A stretch of 41,909 bases of DNA, from positions 1-41,909 of the forward strand of contig CAKPMN010000006.1 in assembly GCA_934168005.1 (NCBI GenBank). The letters are read 5' to 3'. A program made the position numbers and the translations under genes. The stretch is from an uncultured Bacilli bacterium (GTDB taxonomy: Bacteria; Bacillota_I; Bacilli_A; RF39; UBA660). Position 1 is the stretch's first letter. Each line of letters begins with the position of its first letter. Below, one piece after another: positions 33,049-41,867 of the stretch. The notes under the pieces were generated by a model, which made no database searches, had not been told where the DNA came from, and saw only the letters and a list, made by a program, of their open reading frames with translations.

Positions 33049-36000
33049 GTGAAAAAAAGTAAAGTATTAATCTTATTAATTCCTTTTTTTGCTTTTTTAA
33101 TATCTATTTCGGATGTTAAAGCAGCATGTTCTGTAATAGATGGCAAAGAAGTCTGCTGGGATGAAAACGAAGGTGGAGGTAAAGATAGTACTGGTGATTG
33201 TTCGAGTTCAAACAATAATATTTGTAGAGCATCTGGTAAAAGTAGTTATCCTCAATACCTATATGCCAGTCTTACAAATGATGCTACTAAATCAAATGGT
33301 AAAGTTGTAGCTAGTGCGTATGGAACAATAACTAGCAATGTTTCAGCTTTAAACAGAAAACACGATGAAATTACAGCAACAAAAGAAAGTGTATGTAACT
33401 TCCTACAAGAAACTTTTGGTATAAGTTGTGAAGGTGATCAGATTTGTAAAGAAAATATAGATTATATTTATTTTTCCATGTCTGCACCAGTTTATAAAAA
33501 TCACCAATTGGTAACTGATTTAACCGTAAAAGAAGTTGCTCGTGGTTGTGGTGGCAGTTGGACTTGCAACCATTCTGGTATTGGAACTATGAGTATGTAT
33601 TTCCATGTTACGAGCGCAAATACAGGAGTTTATACGGCAGCTTCTTCTAGAAGTACTAATCCATCAGTTGTTGGAAGTATAACTAGTGGTTATGGTGTTG
33701 CTGCTGTTCGCTTAAAAGATTATGGTATAAGTTGCGATTCAACATGTTCACCTGATGAGTTATCATCTTGTATGAGTTCTGGACACACTAAAGAATGGTG
33801 TGAGGCAAATAATTGTCCTACTCCAGAAATATGCCATGGAAATGGAATAGCTCAAACTGGTTCATTAAATCAATGTGTCGACAATAACTATGGAACTCAA
33901 AGTGTATTTAGAGATATGGTAATGGGTTCTGGAACTGATAGTACAAATGGTATAAGAGAATATGATATAGGTGGGGAAGGAACAGGATATTGTTCACTAT
34001 ATTGTATGGAAATCAATGCTACTGCAAATTTACCTGGTGGATTTGCCAATGCTATTACATTAGGCTCAGGAATTGTATGGCCAACTTCTCCTAATACATG
34101 GACTTCAGAATATGGCAATATGTTCTCTTTATCTTTCCATGGAACAAGAAGATGTTATGTTCAAGTTGCTCCAAATTTAACTTATGGTCGTATGTGTCAG
34201 GTTGATCCTGTTGAAGATTATAAAAAAGCATTAGATGATTTAAAAGATAATTATAATAATAATTCTAATGCTAAATCATCTGCTGACACTGCTAGGGGTA
34301 CTGTTGGAAAAACTTATAAATCAAGTAAAGGATATGGAAACTCATATAAAGTTATTGATTTTGAACCTGTTAATGGCAGCAGTACTACTAAATATTTAAG
34401 TTCTACTTATAATGGTTCTGATTCTAAGAATCCAGGCAAATCAAATGAAGCTTTGAGAACATTAAGTTGGAATACAGAATGTTGGAATTTTGCAGGTAGT
34501 GATGATAAACCAGATGATTCAAGACCAGCTAATACATGTTTAGATAATAATATGTGGAATAAATATAAAAAAACTGCAAACACAAATATTACTGGATTAC
34601 AAAGTGCTTATAGTTCTCAAAAGACAGCTTTCTTTGCTAATAATAAGAGTTACAGTGCAACAAGCTATGAATGCAATTGTAAGAAAGATCCAAAAACTGG
34701 TAAGCCTTATGACTGTAAGACTTGTTATAAATGCGAATCTAACTCTAATGGCTTTACTGGTCATTTAAGCAATAAAACTTGCAATTTTCAAGATGGTGAT
34801 GAATTACAAGATACTGGTATTAGAGCAACTAAAGATGCTTTAGATACTTGGAAAAACTTTAAATCAGCTTTAGATAAAAAGTATGATGAATTTACTAAGT
34901 ATATTCAAACTTATAGAGAGACAGTTAATATTTATTTAAAATTAAAATTATGTTCTGACTATTCAAAAGAAGAGATGTCTTGTAGTGGTTCAAGTTGCAA
35001 CTACTATAACTTTGTTACTGGCGTTAACATGGAATATGATGAGTTGGCTGATGATGGAACATCTACTTATATAGGACCACTTGAAATTGAACAAGATGTT
35101 AATTATAGTTGTGATAGATGTGGTTCTGAACTTGCTCCAATGAAGACTAAAGAATATATGTACAAGAAATATAATGATATGGTTAGGACAGAAACTATTG
35201 ATAGGTTTAAATGGTATATAAATAAAATAGAGGATTCTCCAATAACTATGGATAGTGGAGAAGTTATATATTCTTTGCCTAGTAGCGTGAACAATGCATA
35301 TATTGATAAGAAAACGCTAGAAGTATCCGATGATTTACCAAATGATGCTAATAAAGTATTAACAGCATTTAGAAACCTTCCAACATCATTTAACAATAAA
35401 GTTGGTAAAAAATATAATTTAGTTTTACATGATATAACTTTAGGTCATAATGGAATTATGAGTCCAACAAATTCATGGCTAAATTTAAGAAGTGATTACA
35501 TTTGTCATTATGAGGTTACTACAACAAATGATGAGTGCCTATGTCCACCTGGAACTAAAAATCACGGGGTAGATTTATTCCAAGCTGTGCTATCAGATGG
35601 ATTGACTTGCGCTGATGCTAAGGAAAAATATTGTGATTCAGATAATGTTCCTGAATGTACAACAAATTGCTTTGAAGATAAGTATTGTCCAGATAATTAC
35701 GAAATTAAAATTTCTGGATGTATTAACTCTGGAAAGTCAAGAGATTGGTGTATTAATAAGTTATGTAATGGTGGAGGCGGCATAGCTTATAGATGTCCAA
35801 GCAATTCTAAAAACGCAGATATGGATATAACTACTTGTGTTGAAATGAAAATGTCACAAGATTATAGTGAAAGTGCTGCTAAGTCATATTGCGAGAGAAC
35901 AATTTGTGAACTAGACAATATTGTTATTTATAGAACAATAGATCTAAGTAATCCATTCCCAAGTATTGATGCTGATGCAACTGTTACTCAAGGTGGATTG

Positions 36001-36402
36001 AACACAGGTATGTTTAACTTAAATGTTAAAGGTAGATATCCAGGGTATAACTGGAATGGTACACAATTAGTTCACAATAAGATAATAAATAATAGAAATA
36101 CAACAAATGATGATGTATATAATAAAAAGCCTTTATATCATTTTGAAATTAACAATTCAACTATACTTCGTATACGAGAATATAATGCAAGACAATCAAG
36201 AAATGATAATGGTTATAATGACTTTACATTAGAGTGTATTAAAGATGATAATAATAAATATGTAGGTGCCGCTTGCTTAAGCAGAAACTTTGTTCATAAT
36301 CCAAACTATGGAGGAGATACAAGTGGAGCTAATAGCGTATGTGGTGGCGCTGGATCTACTAGTTCATTAGCAGATTGTTTATATAGGGCTAGAGGGGAGT
36401 AA
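33049..36402 (+). CDS. Very large secreted cysteine-rich protein in the Tad-like locus
   Basis: 1117 residues from a GTG start with AGGAGGTGA upstream. Signal peptide 1-25 (ending VKA), mature N-terminus ACSVIDGKEVCW. No membrane helix or LPxTG at the C-terminus, which ends CLYRARGE. I count about 52 Cys, many spaced as pairs (CxC, CxxC, C-x3-C), for example ECNCKK and CKTCYKC near 550-565. Two distant blocks share the spacing C-x3-G-x4-W-C-x4-C: C241-W250-C251-C256 and C891-W900-C901-C906. The rest is Ser/Asn/Thr-rich. It lies between the SP+anchor protein and the TadE-like and CpaB genes, so it is a candidate tip or surface adhesin of the pilus or a secreted substrate. Function is not known. 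Confidence 0.65.
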   Translation: MKKSKVLILLIPFFAFLISISDVKAACSVIDGKEVCWDENEGGGKDSTGDCSSSNNNICRASGKSSYPQYLYASLTNDATKSNGKVVASAYGTITSNVSALNRKHDEITATKESVCNFLQETFGISCEGDQICKENIDYIYFSMSAPVYKNHQLVTDLTVKEVARGCGGSWTCNHSGIGTMSMYFHVTSANTGVYTAASSRSTNPSVVGSITSGYGVAAVRLKDYGISCDSTCSPDELSSCMSSGHTKEWCEANNCPTPEICHGNGIAQTGSLNQCVDNNYGTQSVFRDMVMGSGTDSTNGIREYDIGGEGTGYCSLYCMEINATANLPGGFANAITLGSGIVWPTSPNTWTSEYGNMFSLSFHGTRRCYVQVAPNLTYGRMCQVDPVEDYKKALDDLKDNYNNNSNAKSSADTARGTVGKTYKSSKGYGNSYKVIDFEPVNGSSTTKYLSSTYNGSDSKNPGKSNEALRTLSWNTECWNFAGSDDKPDDSRPANTCLDNNMWNKYKKTANTNITGLQSAYSSQKTAFFANNKSYSATSYECNCKKDPKTGKPYDCKTCYKCESNSNGFTGHLSNKTCNFQDGDELQDTGIRATKDALDTWKNFKSALDKKYDEFTKYIQTYRETVNIYLKLKLCSDYSKEEMSCSGSSCNYYNFVTGVNMEYDELADDGTSTYIGPLEIEQDVNYSCDRCGSELAPMKTKEYMYKKYNDMVRTETIDRFKWYINKIEDSPITMDSGEVIYSLPSSVNNAYIDKKTLEVSDDLPNDANKVLTAFRNLPTSFNNKVGKKYNLVLHDITLGHNGIMSPTNSWLNLRSDYICHYEVTTTNDECLCPPGTKNHGVDLFQAVLSDGLTCADAKEKYCDSDNVPECTTNCFEDKYCPDNYEIKISGCINSGKSRDWCINKLCNGGGGIAYRCPSNSKNADMDITTCVEMKMSQDYSESAAKSYCERTICELDNIVIYRTIDLSNPFPSIDADATVTQGGLNTGMFNLNVKGRYPGYNWNGTQLVHNKIINNRNTTNDDVYNKKPLYHFEINNSTILRIREYNARQSRNDNGYNDFTLECIKDDNNKYVGAACLSRNFVHNPNYGGDTSGANSVCGGAGSTSSLADCLYRARGE

Positions 36403-36406
36403 ATAA

Positions 36407-36808
36407 ATGAATAAAGCATTTTGGGCCGTATTTGTAGTCGGCGTTGGAATTGTTTCAGTAGCATTTATTTTCTTCTTTCAAAATGCTACTAATACTGAAG
36501 AACAAAATTATGCTTTGTTACAAGAAGTAACAGAAGCAGCTATGTATGATGCTGTTGATATAGCTTCATATAAAGCAACTGGCACGATTAGAATTGATGC
36601 CGAAAAGTTCGTTGAGAACTTTATGAGAAGGTTTGCAGAAAGTGTTTCTTTAGGAAATACTTATGTAATAGATATTTATGATATTAATGAGACACCTCCT
36701 AAGGTGACTTTGAAAGTATCAACAAAATTAAACTCCAATGTAACGGGAGAAATAGTAGAGTTCGATTTAACAAATCGAATAAGTGCAATTTTGGAAACAC
36801 CATATTAG
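36407..36808 (+). CDS. TadE/pilin-like single-pass protein
   Basis: 133 residues, AGAGGGGAG before the ATG. An N-terminal helix (about 5-25, FWAVFVVGVGIVSVAFIFFF) is followed by NATNTEEQNYALLQEVTEAA, which continues as an amphipathic helix, and a soluble domain ending with strands (KVTLKVSTKL, GEIVEFDLTN). This plan (short N-terminus, long helix beginning in the membrane, small beta domain) is that of TadE/TadF-like minor pilins. No leader motif of the G/xxxxE type is seen. Sixteen nt later cpaB starts. Role: minor subunit or assembly factor, by plan and context. Confidence 0.6.
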   Translation: MNKAFWAVFVVGVGIVSVAFIFFFQNATNTEEQNYALLQEVTEAAMYDAVDIASYKATGTIRIDAEKFVENFMRRFAESVSLGNTYVIDIYDINETPPKVTLKVSTKLNSNVTGEIVEFDLTNRISAILETPY

Positions 36809-36824
36809 GAAAGGATGGAGAGTT

Positions 36825-37664
36825 ATGAATGATTTAATTATTTCAGCAAGAAGATTTTTTCAAAATAAAAATACTGTTACAATTTTAGGGGTTATAGGAA
36901 TTATCTTAATTTTATTTTTTGGATATCGTTACCAAATAAAAAAACAAGTTAATCCTGTTAAAAACATCCCTGTTGCAGCTGAGACTATACAACCTAGAAC
37001 ACTTATTTCAAAAGATATGATTGAGTACATTGATGTTGCTCCAATCGTACTTCAAAAAGGTAGCGTTTATACAACTGCTGCTCAAGTAATTGGTAAATAT
37101 ACTAATTACAATACTGTAATACCAGCTGGTAGTATGTTCTATAAGGAAGCAATTGTTACTGAAAGTGACTTACCAGATTCTGCTTTCGTAGAAGTAGCAG
37201 AAGGAGAAGTTCCATATAATTTCTCAGTTAATATGGAAACTACATATGGAAACTCAATTTACCCAGGAAATTATATTGATATTTACATGAAAGCTTTAAA
37301 TGAAAATAGTCAATTAATGGTTGGTAAATTAGTTGAAAATGTTAAAGTTTTAGCTGTAAAAGATGCTCAAGGACGCAACGTTTTTGAAAATACAACTGAA
37401 AGTAGAACACCTTCATATATTATATTTGGTGTATCAGATGAAATTAACATTTTATTAAGAAAAGCAAGTTATATGAGTTCTTATTCTGCAGTATTATTCC
37501 CTGTACCACACGGAGTTTCTGTTAGTAATGAAGAAGGAGAAACTTTAGTATCTTCTCAAACTTTAAAGAACTTTATCAATGCTAATACTGTTCCTAATGA
37601 TGAAATCGTAACAGATAACAACACAACTACTGATAATAAAACAAATACTAAGACAGAAGGCTAA
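36825..37664 (+). CDS. cpaB: CpaB/RcpC-like pilus assembly protein (SAF domain)
   Basis: 279 residues from ATG 36825 behind AGGATGGAGAG; a longer ORF from 36783 overlaps the previous gene. N-terminal helix (about 19-37, TVTILGVIGIILILFFGYRY), then a SAF domain with VAAETIQPRTLISKDMIEYIDVAP, GSVYTTAAQVIGKYTN and VIPAGSMFYKEAI, then a second beta domain (EVPYNFSVNM to IIFGVSDEINILLRK). The C-terminus is a Thr/Asn/Asp-rich tail. CpaB/RcpC proteins are periplasmic or external parts of Tad machines; here they face the wall. The cpaF gene follows after 6 nt. Confidence 0.8.
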   Translation: MNDLIISARRFFQNKNTVTILGVIGIILILFFGYRYQIKKQVNPVKNIPVAAETIQPRTLISKDMIEYIDVAPIVLQKGSVYTTAAQVIGKYTNYNTVIPAGSMFYKEAIVTESDLPDSAFVEVAEGEVPYNFSVNMETTYGNSIYPGNYIDIYMKALNENSQLMVGKLVENVKVLAVKDAQGRNVFENTTESRTPSYIIFGVSDEINILLRKASYMSSYSAVLFPVPHGVSVSNEEGETLVSSQTLKNFINANTVPNDEIVTDNNTTTDNKTNTKTEG

Positions 37665-37670
37665 TATTTT

Positions 37671-38978
37671 ATGATGATGGATGGAATGTTTTCTCAAATA
37701 GATTTTGGCCCATTAAAGCCATATCTAGAAGAAGATGACATTACAGATATTTCATACAGTAATGGAGGACAAATTCACCTTAAGACTTTATCCAAAGGTA
37801 TTTATAGAGTAGAAATACCTGGTGTAAATAATGCTTTTATGGAAAAACTTGCCTTCCAATGTTCAAACTGTATGGGTACAACATTTAATACAGCTCATCC
37901 TTTCTTGGATGCTGAAGGAACGGAACTTCGTCTTAACTTTGTCCATGATTCAATTGCGAAAAATGGGATTGCTTGTGTTATTCGTAAAACACCAGCAAAG
38001 GTAAGACTAGAAAAAGATAAATTAATAAAAGAAAAATATGTAGAATTAGATATTCATGAATTTTTAATGCAATGTGTTTTAGGACACTGTAATATAATTG
38101 TTTGTGGAGAAACTGGTTCTGGTAAAACAGAGTTTGTTAAATATTTAGCAGCTCATACAAGAGAAGATGAAAAAATAATTACAATAGAAGATACTTTGGA
38201 ACTTCATTTGGATCGTATATTTCCACATAGAGATATAGTTGCTATGAAGACAAATAATATAGCATCTTATTCTGATGTACTGGTTACATGTATGAGACAA
38301 AATCCAAAGTGGATTTTACTTTCCGAAGTTCGTAGTGCAGAAGCAGTATTAGCGGTTCGTAACTCTATATCTTCTGGACATTATATTTTATCTACAATTC
38401 ATGCTGATAGGGCTTCAAGTATTCCAAACCGTATGTATAGTTTGCTTGAAACAAATCAGGATATTGAACAGTTTTTAAAATCAATTTATCGATATATTCA
38501 AATAGGTGTTTATATTCGTGGTTATACGGATATTAAAACAAGACATTTTGTTCGTGAAATTGCTGAAGTAACAGAATTTTATGTTAGTAAAGATAATGAA
38601 GCAGTTTATAACGAAATTTATAAAAAAAGTACATCTGGTAAAGTTATTCGTAGGAAACCTTCTCCATATTTAATTGATTATTTGGATGCTCAAGGTGTAA
38701 CACTTGATCCTAATATAATTAAAGAAGGAGAAAGTCAAACAGATGATTCTACTCCAACAGTTGTCCCATCAAAAACACCGGCACAAACTTTTGATGAATT
38801 TCTAAAAATGCCTGGTGTAATTGATTCAGATGTTGAAGATGTATTAAAAGAAAAACCAATGTTTACATTTGACAGTAATGGAGTTCCGATATTTAACAAT
38901 TCTGTTAATGGACAAAGAGCAAACGTAGGTATAAGTCAAGGTGGAGCGTTATTTAATAACGATTCTACAAAAATGTAA
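37671..38978 (+). CDS. cpaF: CpaF/TadA-type secretion ATPase
   Basis: 435 residues. Walker A GETGSGKT (146-153), Walker B-like WILLSEVRSAEAVLAVRNSI with the usual Glu, TIHADRASSIPNRM (His box) and IEDTLEL (Asp box) are in the order of the type II/IV secretion ATPases. N-terminal domain (1-115) is typical of TadA, with a FNTAHPFLDAEGTELRLNFV stretch. Residues about 335-435 form a low-complexity tail (TDDSTPTVVPSKTPAQTFDE) beyond the usual end, probably disordered. It powers pilus assembly together with TadB and TadC. Start: three ATG in a row at 37671; the first is used here but the third is equally possible. Confidence 0.93.
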   Translation: MMMDGMFSQIDFGPLKPYLEEDDITDISYSNGGQIHLKTLSKGIYRVEIPGVNNAFMEKLAFQCSNCMGTTFNTAHPFLDAEGTELRLNFVHDSIAKNGIACVIRKTPAKVRLEKDKLIKEKYVELDIHEFLMQCVLGHCNIIVCGETGSGKTEFVKYLAAHTREDEKIITIEDTLELHLDRIFPHRDIVAMKTNNIASYSDVLVTCMRQNPKWILLSEVRSAEAVLAVRNSISSGHYILSTIHADRASSIPNRMYSLLETNQDIEQFLKSIYRYIQIGVYIRGYTDIKTRHFVREIAEVTEFYVSKDNEAVYNEIYKKSTSGKVIRRKPSPYLIDYLDAQGVTLDPNIIKEGESQTDDSTPTVVPSKTPAQTFDEFLKMPGVIDSDVEDVLKEKPMFTFDSNGVPIFNNSVNGQRANVGISQGGALFNNDSTKM

Positions 38979-38989
38979 GGAGGTATATT

Positions 38990-39895
38990 ATGGACGCAGT
39001 TATATTTTTATTGGTTGCTGGTGTTACAATATTCATAGTTGCTTATCGAATTAATAACAATGGCAACGTTTATAAGTATATCTCCAAAGGAGTTGGGGGA
39101 CTTTATGATAAGTTTGCTCCATACTCTTTTAAAGAGATAAGAAAAAAGGTTGTTGACTTAGGTCAAGAGTATACTAAGAAACAATATGCTTTACAAATTA
39201 CAGTATTTGGAGCAGCAGGTGCAATTATTTCATATTTATATTTTTATAATATATTAATATCTATTATATATGGACTTGTTGCAATTTGTGTCATACCTTA
39301 TTTAACTTATTTGCGTTGTAAAAGAGTTTATTCAGAATTTATTTTTGAACAAATTCAAGTTTATACTACTAATACAATTATGGAATTTGCAACAACTCAA
39401 TCATTTGTTAAGGCATTAGAGGGTGTATATGAATCTGGAGTATTAGAAGATCCTGTACTATCTGATGTAAAAATGATGATTGATTTAGCATATGAAAATG
39501 GAACAATTGATGCTTCAATTGAGTACATGAATGGTAAATATGATTACTTTATTGTTCGTAATATGCATCAATTATTCTTACAAATTACAAATGAAGGTTC
39601 AAAGAATTCAAGTGATGCACTAGAAAATATGTCATCAGATATAGATATGCTTGTTGAAAATGTATATCGTGATAGACTTGATAGAGCGTCTTTCCACAAA
39701 AAGTTTTTACAATTTGGAGTTATATTATATTTAATGGTTATGATGGTTCAATTTTTACTTGGAGTTGAGTCATATATTAAACTTATGAACTCTAATTTCC
39801 TTGTAGTACTTTTATTACATGGTATTATAATAATAAATTCTTACTTTTTATTATCAGGTGAAAAATATTATAATGAGAATGTAGGTGCTGAATAA
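38990..39895 (+). CDS. tadB: TadB-like inner membrane platform protein (T2SF domain)
   Basis: 301 residues, site TAAGGAGG includes the cpaF stop codon. N-terminal helix (2-18), a helix pair at about 63-100 (QITVFGAAGAIISYLYFYNI and following), a cytoplasmic T2SF domain (about 105-240, with MEFATTQSFVKALEGVYESG and a long helix NMHQLFLQITNEGSKNSS), and a terminal helix pair (about 240-295). Type II/Tad F-domain platform. Assembles with TadC, whose start overlaps its stop, as the base on which CpaF acts. Confidence 0.87.
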   Translation: MDAVIFLLVAGVTIFIVAYRINNNGNVYKYISKGVGGLYDKFAPYSFKEIRKKVVDLGQEYTKKQYALQITVFGAAGAIISYLYFYNILISIIYGLVAICVIPYLTYLRCKRVYSEFIFEQIQVYTTNTIMEFATTQSFVKALEGVYESGVLEDPVLSDVKMMIDLAYENGTIDASIEYMNGKYDYFIVRNMHQLFLQITNEGSKNSSDALENMSSDIDMLVENVYRDRLDRASFHKKFLQFGVILYLMVMMVQFLLGVESYIKLMNSNFLVVLLLHGIIIINSYFLLSGEKYYNENVGAE

Positions 39896-40686
39896 TGGAA
39901 TTTATATTTATTGCGATTATTTTATTGTTTATACTTGAGTATAATAAAAAGATTGATACAAAAAAATTTATTGGAGAGACAGAACCTTATTTTAGATTTC
40001 TAATGGAAGACGATTATAAGTTTTTACTTACTATTCGTTATGGAAATTTAACTAATGATGAAGTTAATGCATTATATGGTAAAAGATTACGTAATGGATT
40101 TGCCGTTATATTGTGTGTTATATTTGCATTTGTAATGTCTAACTTCTCATTTATAAATGTATTATTAGCTTTTATAGCAGGATTTTTAGTTTTTAAAATG
40201 CCTTATACAAAACTTAAAAATTATTATAAAGCTAACTTACATCACATAAATCAAATGTTACCTTATTATTTAAAGGGACTAGAAATATTAATTCAACATT
40301 ATACTGTTCCAGTTGCTTTGAATAAGAGTATAGAAACAGCTCCAGAAATATTTAAACCTGGACTAGAGAGATTATGTGCAAAGATAGAAGCTGGTGATTC
40401 ATCAGTAGATCCTTATATGGATTTTGCTAAAGAATATCCAGTACGTGATAGTATGCGTATGATGAGACTTTTATACCGTTTAGGTTTAGGTTCACAAGAA
40501 AACAAACAAGAACAATTGATTATGTTTTCAAGAACTGTATCATCACTTCAAAATAAGGCAAGAGAACAACGTTATCAAGAACGTTTACAAAAAATGGAAA
40601 ATAAAACACTACAAATGTTACTTGTAACAGGTGGTGGTATATTAGGACTATTAATATTTGCAATGATGATGTTAATGGTTGTTTAG
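39895..40686 (+). CDS. tadC: TadC-like inner membrane platform protein (T2SF domain)
   Basis: 263 residues, starting within the stop of tadB (TAATG). Helices at 3-17 and about 66-100, then a cytoplasmic T2SF domain with LPYYLKGLEILIQHYTVPVA and a GDSSVDPYMDFAKEYP turn, a QEQLIMFSRTVSSLQNKARE helix, and a terminal helix (about 238-262). Closely matches TadC in order and topology. No terminator follows; a promoter for the next pilin-like gene lies in the 54-nt gap. Confidence 0.85.
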   Translation: MEFIFIAIILLFILEYNKKIDTKKFIGETEPYFRFLMEDDYKFLLTIRYGNLTNDEVNALYGKRLRNGFAVILCVIFAFVMSNFSFINVLLAFIAGFLVFKMPYTKLKNYYKANLHHINQMLPYYLKGLEILIQHYTVPVALNKSIETAPEIFKPGLERLCAKIEAGDSSVDPYMDFAKEYPVRDSMRMMRLLYRLGLGSQENKQEQLIMFSRTVSSLQNKAREQRYQERLQKMENKTLQMLLVTGGGILGLLIFAMMMLMVV

Positions 40687-40687
40687 T

Positions 40688-40716
40688 TTGTTAAAAATAA
40701 AGAAATGTGTTATAAT
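40688..40716 (+). promoter_or_regulatory. Strong internal promoter before the small pilin-like gene
   Basis: TTGTTA (40688-40693), 17-nt spacer ending TGT, perfect TATAAT (40711-40716). It lies within the 54-nt gap after tadC, in a locus whose other genes are mostly overlapping or nearly so. Confidence 0.7.
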
Positions 40717-40740
40717 AAAAAAAGATAGGATGGTGAAATA

Positions 40741-40932
40741 ATGAAGGAAGCTGCAGGAGAAGCAAATATGACTGTTGTTACTATTATTTTAATTAGCGTT
40801 ATAGTTGCGATTGTAACTCCAATTATTAATAGTATGATGAAAAACACACAAAAAAGAAGTTGTTGTATGAATAATGGTGGAACTTGGGAAAACGGTGCTT
40901 GTGTAGGAGCAGACGACACTTGTTCAGACTAA
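40741..40932 (+). CDS. Small pilin-like protein (Flp-type size, Cys-containing), candidate major pilin
   Basis: 63 residues, GGATGGTGAAATA before the ATG. It begins MKEAAGEANMTVVTIILISV, so a short N-terminus is followed by a hydrophobic helix (about 10-31), a basic patch (KNTQKRS) and a small domain with four Cys (CC, GACVG, DTCSD). Size and topology match Flp/Tad pilins (about 55-75 residues with an early hydrophobic helix), but the expected Glu at +5 after the Gly is absent. It has its own strong promoter, fitting a subunit needed in large numbers. The two genes that follow share its first residues (MxExxG). Confidence 0.65.
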   Translation: MKEAAGEANMTVVTIILISVIVAIVTPIINSMMKNTQKRSCCMNNGGTWENGACVGADDTCSD

Positions 40933-40951
40933 TTTATAGGATGGTGTAACT

Positions 40952-41404
40952 ATGAGAGAGGGTGTTGGAGGAATAGCTTTATATAATATTATTATAGTTT
41001 TTATAGTTTTAACATTTGGGTTTCTTTCAGCTACCCTTAGTTATGTTAAAGCTTTTAGAGTTAATAATAAGATAGCTCATTCAATTGAGAAATATGAAGG
41101 CTATAACTCTTTATCAGAAAGTGATATTACTAGACAATTAACTACATATGGATATAAGGTCTCATATAATTTTAGTTGTCCTAGTCATGTTCATTTTCAA
41201 AATGGTTCATTTGGTACTTATCAACCAGAAGTATCATTAGGTAATAAGAACCATAGGTATTGTGTTTATAAATACCCTACAGTTGATGGATACTTTAATT
41301 ATGGAATTATAACTTATATATCGTTAGAAATTCCTATTATTGGTGGTAACTTTTATGTTCCAGTTTATTCAGAAACTGATTCTATTTTTAACTTTTCAGC
41401 GTAG
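40952..41404 (+). CDS. Pilin-like protein A of a tandem pair
   Basis: 150 residues, GGATGGTGTAACT before the ATG. MREGVGG followed by a helix (about 8-30, LYNIIIVFIVLTFGFLSATL), then YVKAFRVNNKIAHSIEKYEG (amphipathic continuation) and a C-terminal domain with an S-C ... Y-C-V-Y-K disulfide pair and a YISLEIPIIG strand followed by PVYSETD. The following gene has the same plan and about one third identical positions by eye. Such tandem pairs near CpaF/TadBC are typical minor pilins/TadE-F-like subunits. Confidence 0.65.
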   Translation: MREGVGGIALYNIIIVFIVLTFGFLSATLSYVKAFRVNNKIAHSIEKYEGYNSLSESDITRQLTTYGYKVSYNFSCPSHVHFQNGSFGTYQPEVSLGNKNHRYCVYKYPTVDGYFNYGIITYISLEIPIIGGNFYVPVYSETDSIFNFSA

Positions 41405-41413
41405 GAGGTCTGT

Positions 41414-41848
41414 ATGAATGAATCGATAGGAAATGGTTATGTAATGGCTATAGTTATATTCTTTTTAACTTTAATTATCCTATTTTTTACAGCCTCTTTT
41501 GCTTATACAAAAGCATTTAAAGTAAAAAGTAGAATGGTAAATATAATAGAAAAATATGGGGATTATAATAATGACGCTAAAGTAGAAATAGAAAATACTT
41601 TAAAAGACATTGGTTATAGGGTAACACATCAAGAATCATGCAAAACAAATGGTAGATTTCAAAATGCTCAAGCTTTAACTGTTCCTGGAAATACAAATTA
41701 TCATTACTGTGTTTACAAACATGATGGTGGTGAAAGAGGAAGTTACTATGGTGTAGTTGCATATATGTATTTTGAAATTCCATTAATTGGAAAAGTTTTA
41801 TCTTTCCCAGTTTATGGGGAGACAAAAACTATGGGGTTATTAGGTTGA
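41414..41848 (+). CDS. Pilin-like protein B of a tandem pair
   Basis: 144 residues, TAGGAGGTCTGT before the ATG. Begins MNESIGNG, then a helix (about 9-30). Shared blocks with protein A: Y-x-KAF-x-V, IEKYGDYN against IEKYEGYN, G-Y-R-V against G-Y-K-V, S-C, F-Q-N, H-x-YCVYK, F/L-EIP-x-IG and PVYGET against PVYSET. The gap between the genes is 9 nt. Stop is TGA, which confirms the standard code. Likely a second minor pilin produced by gene duplication. Confidence 0.65.
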   Translation: MNESIGNGYVMAIVIFFLTLIILFFTASFAYTKAFKVKSRMVNIIEKYGDYNNDAKVEIENTLKDIGYRVTHQESCKTNGRFQNAQALTVPGNTNYHYCVYKHDGGERGSYYGVVAYMYFEIPLIGKVLSFPVYGETKTMGLLG

Positions 41849-41867
41849 TATTTTAAGGAGGAATACT

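Noticed and set aside
40710..40919. Minus-strand ORF opposite the small pilin gene
   Set aside because: The plus strand has promoter, ribosome site and pilin-like topology; the minus ORF has none.
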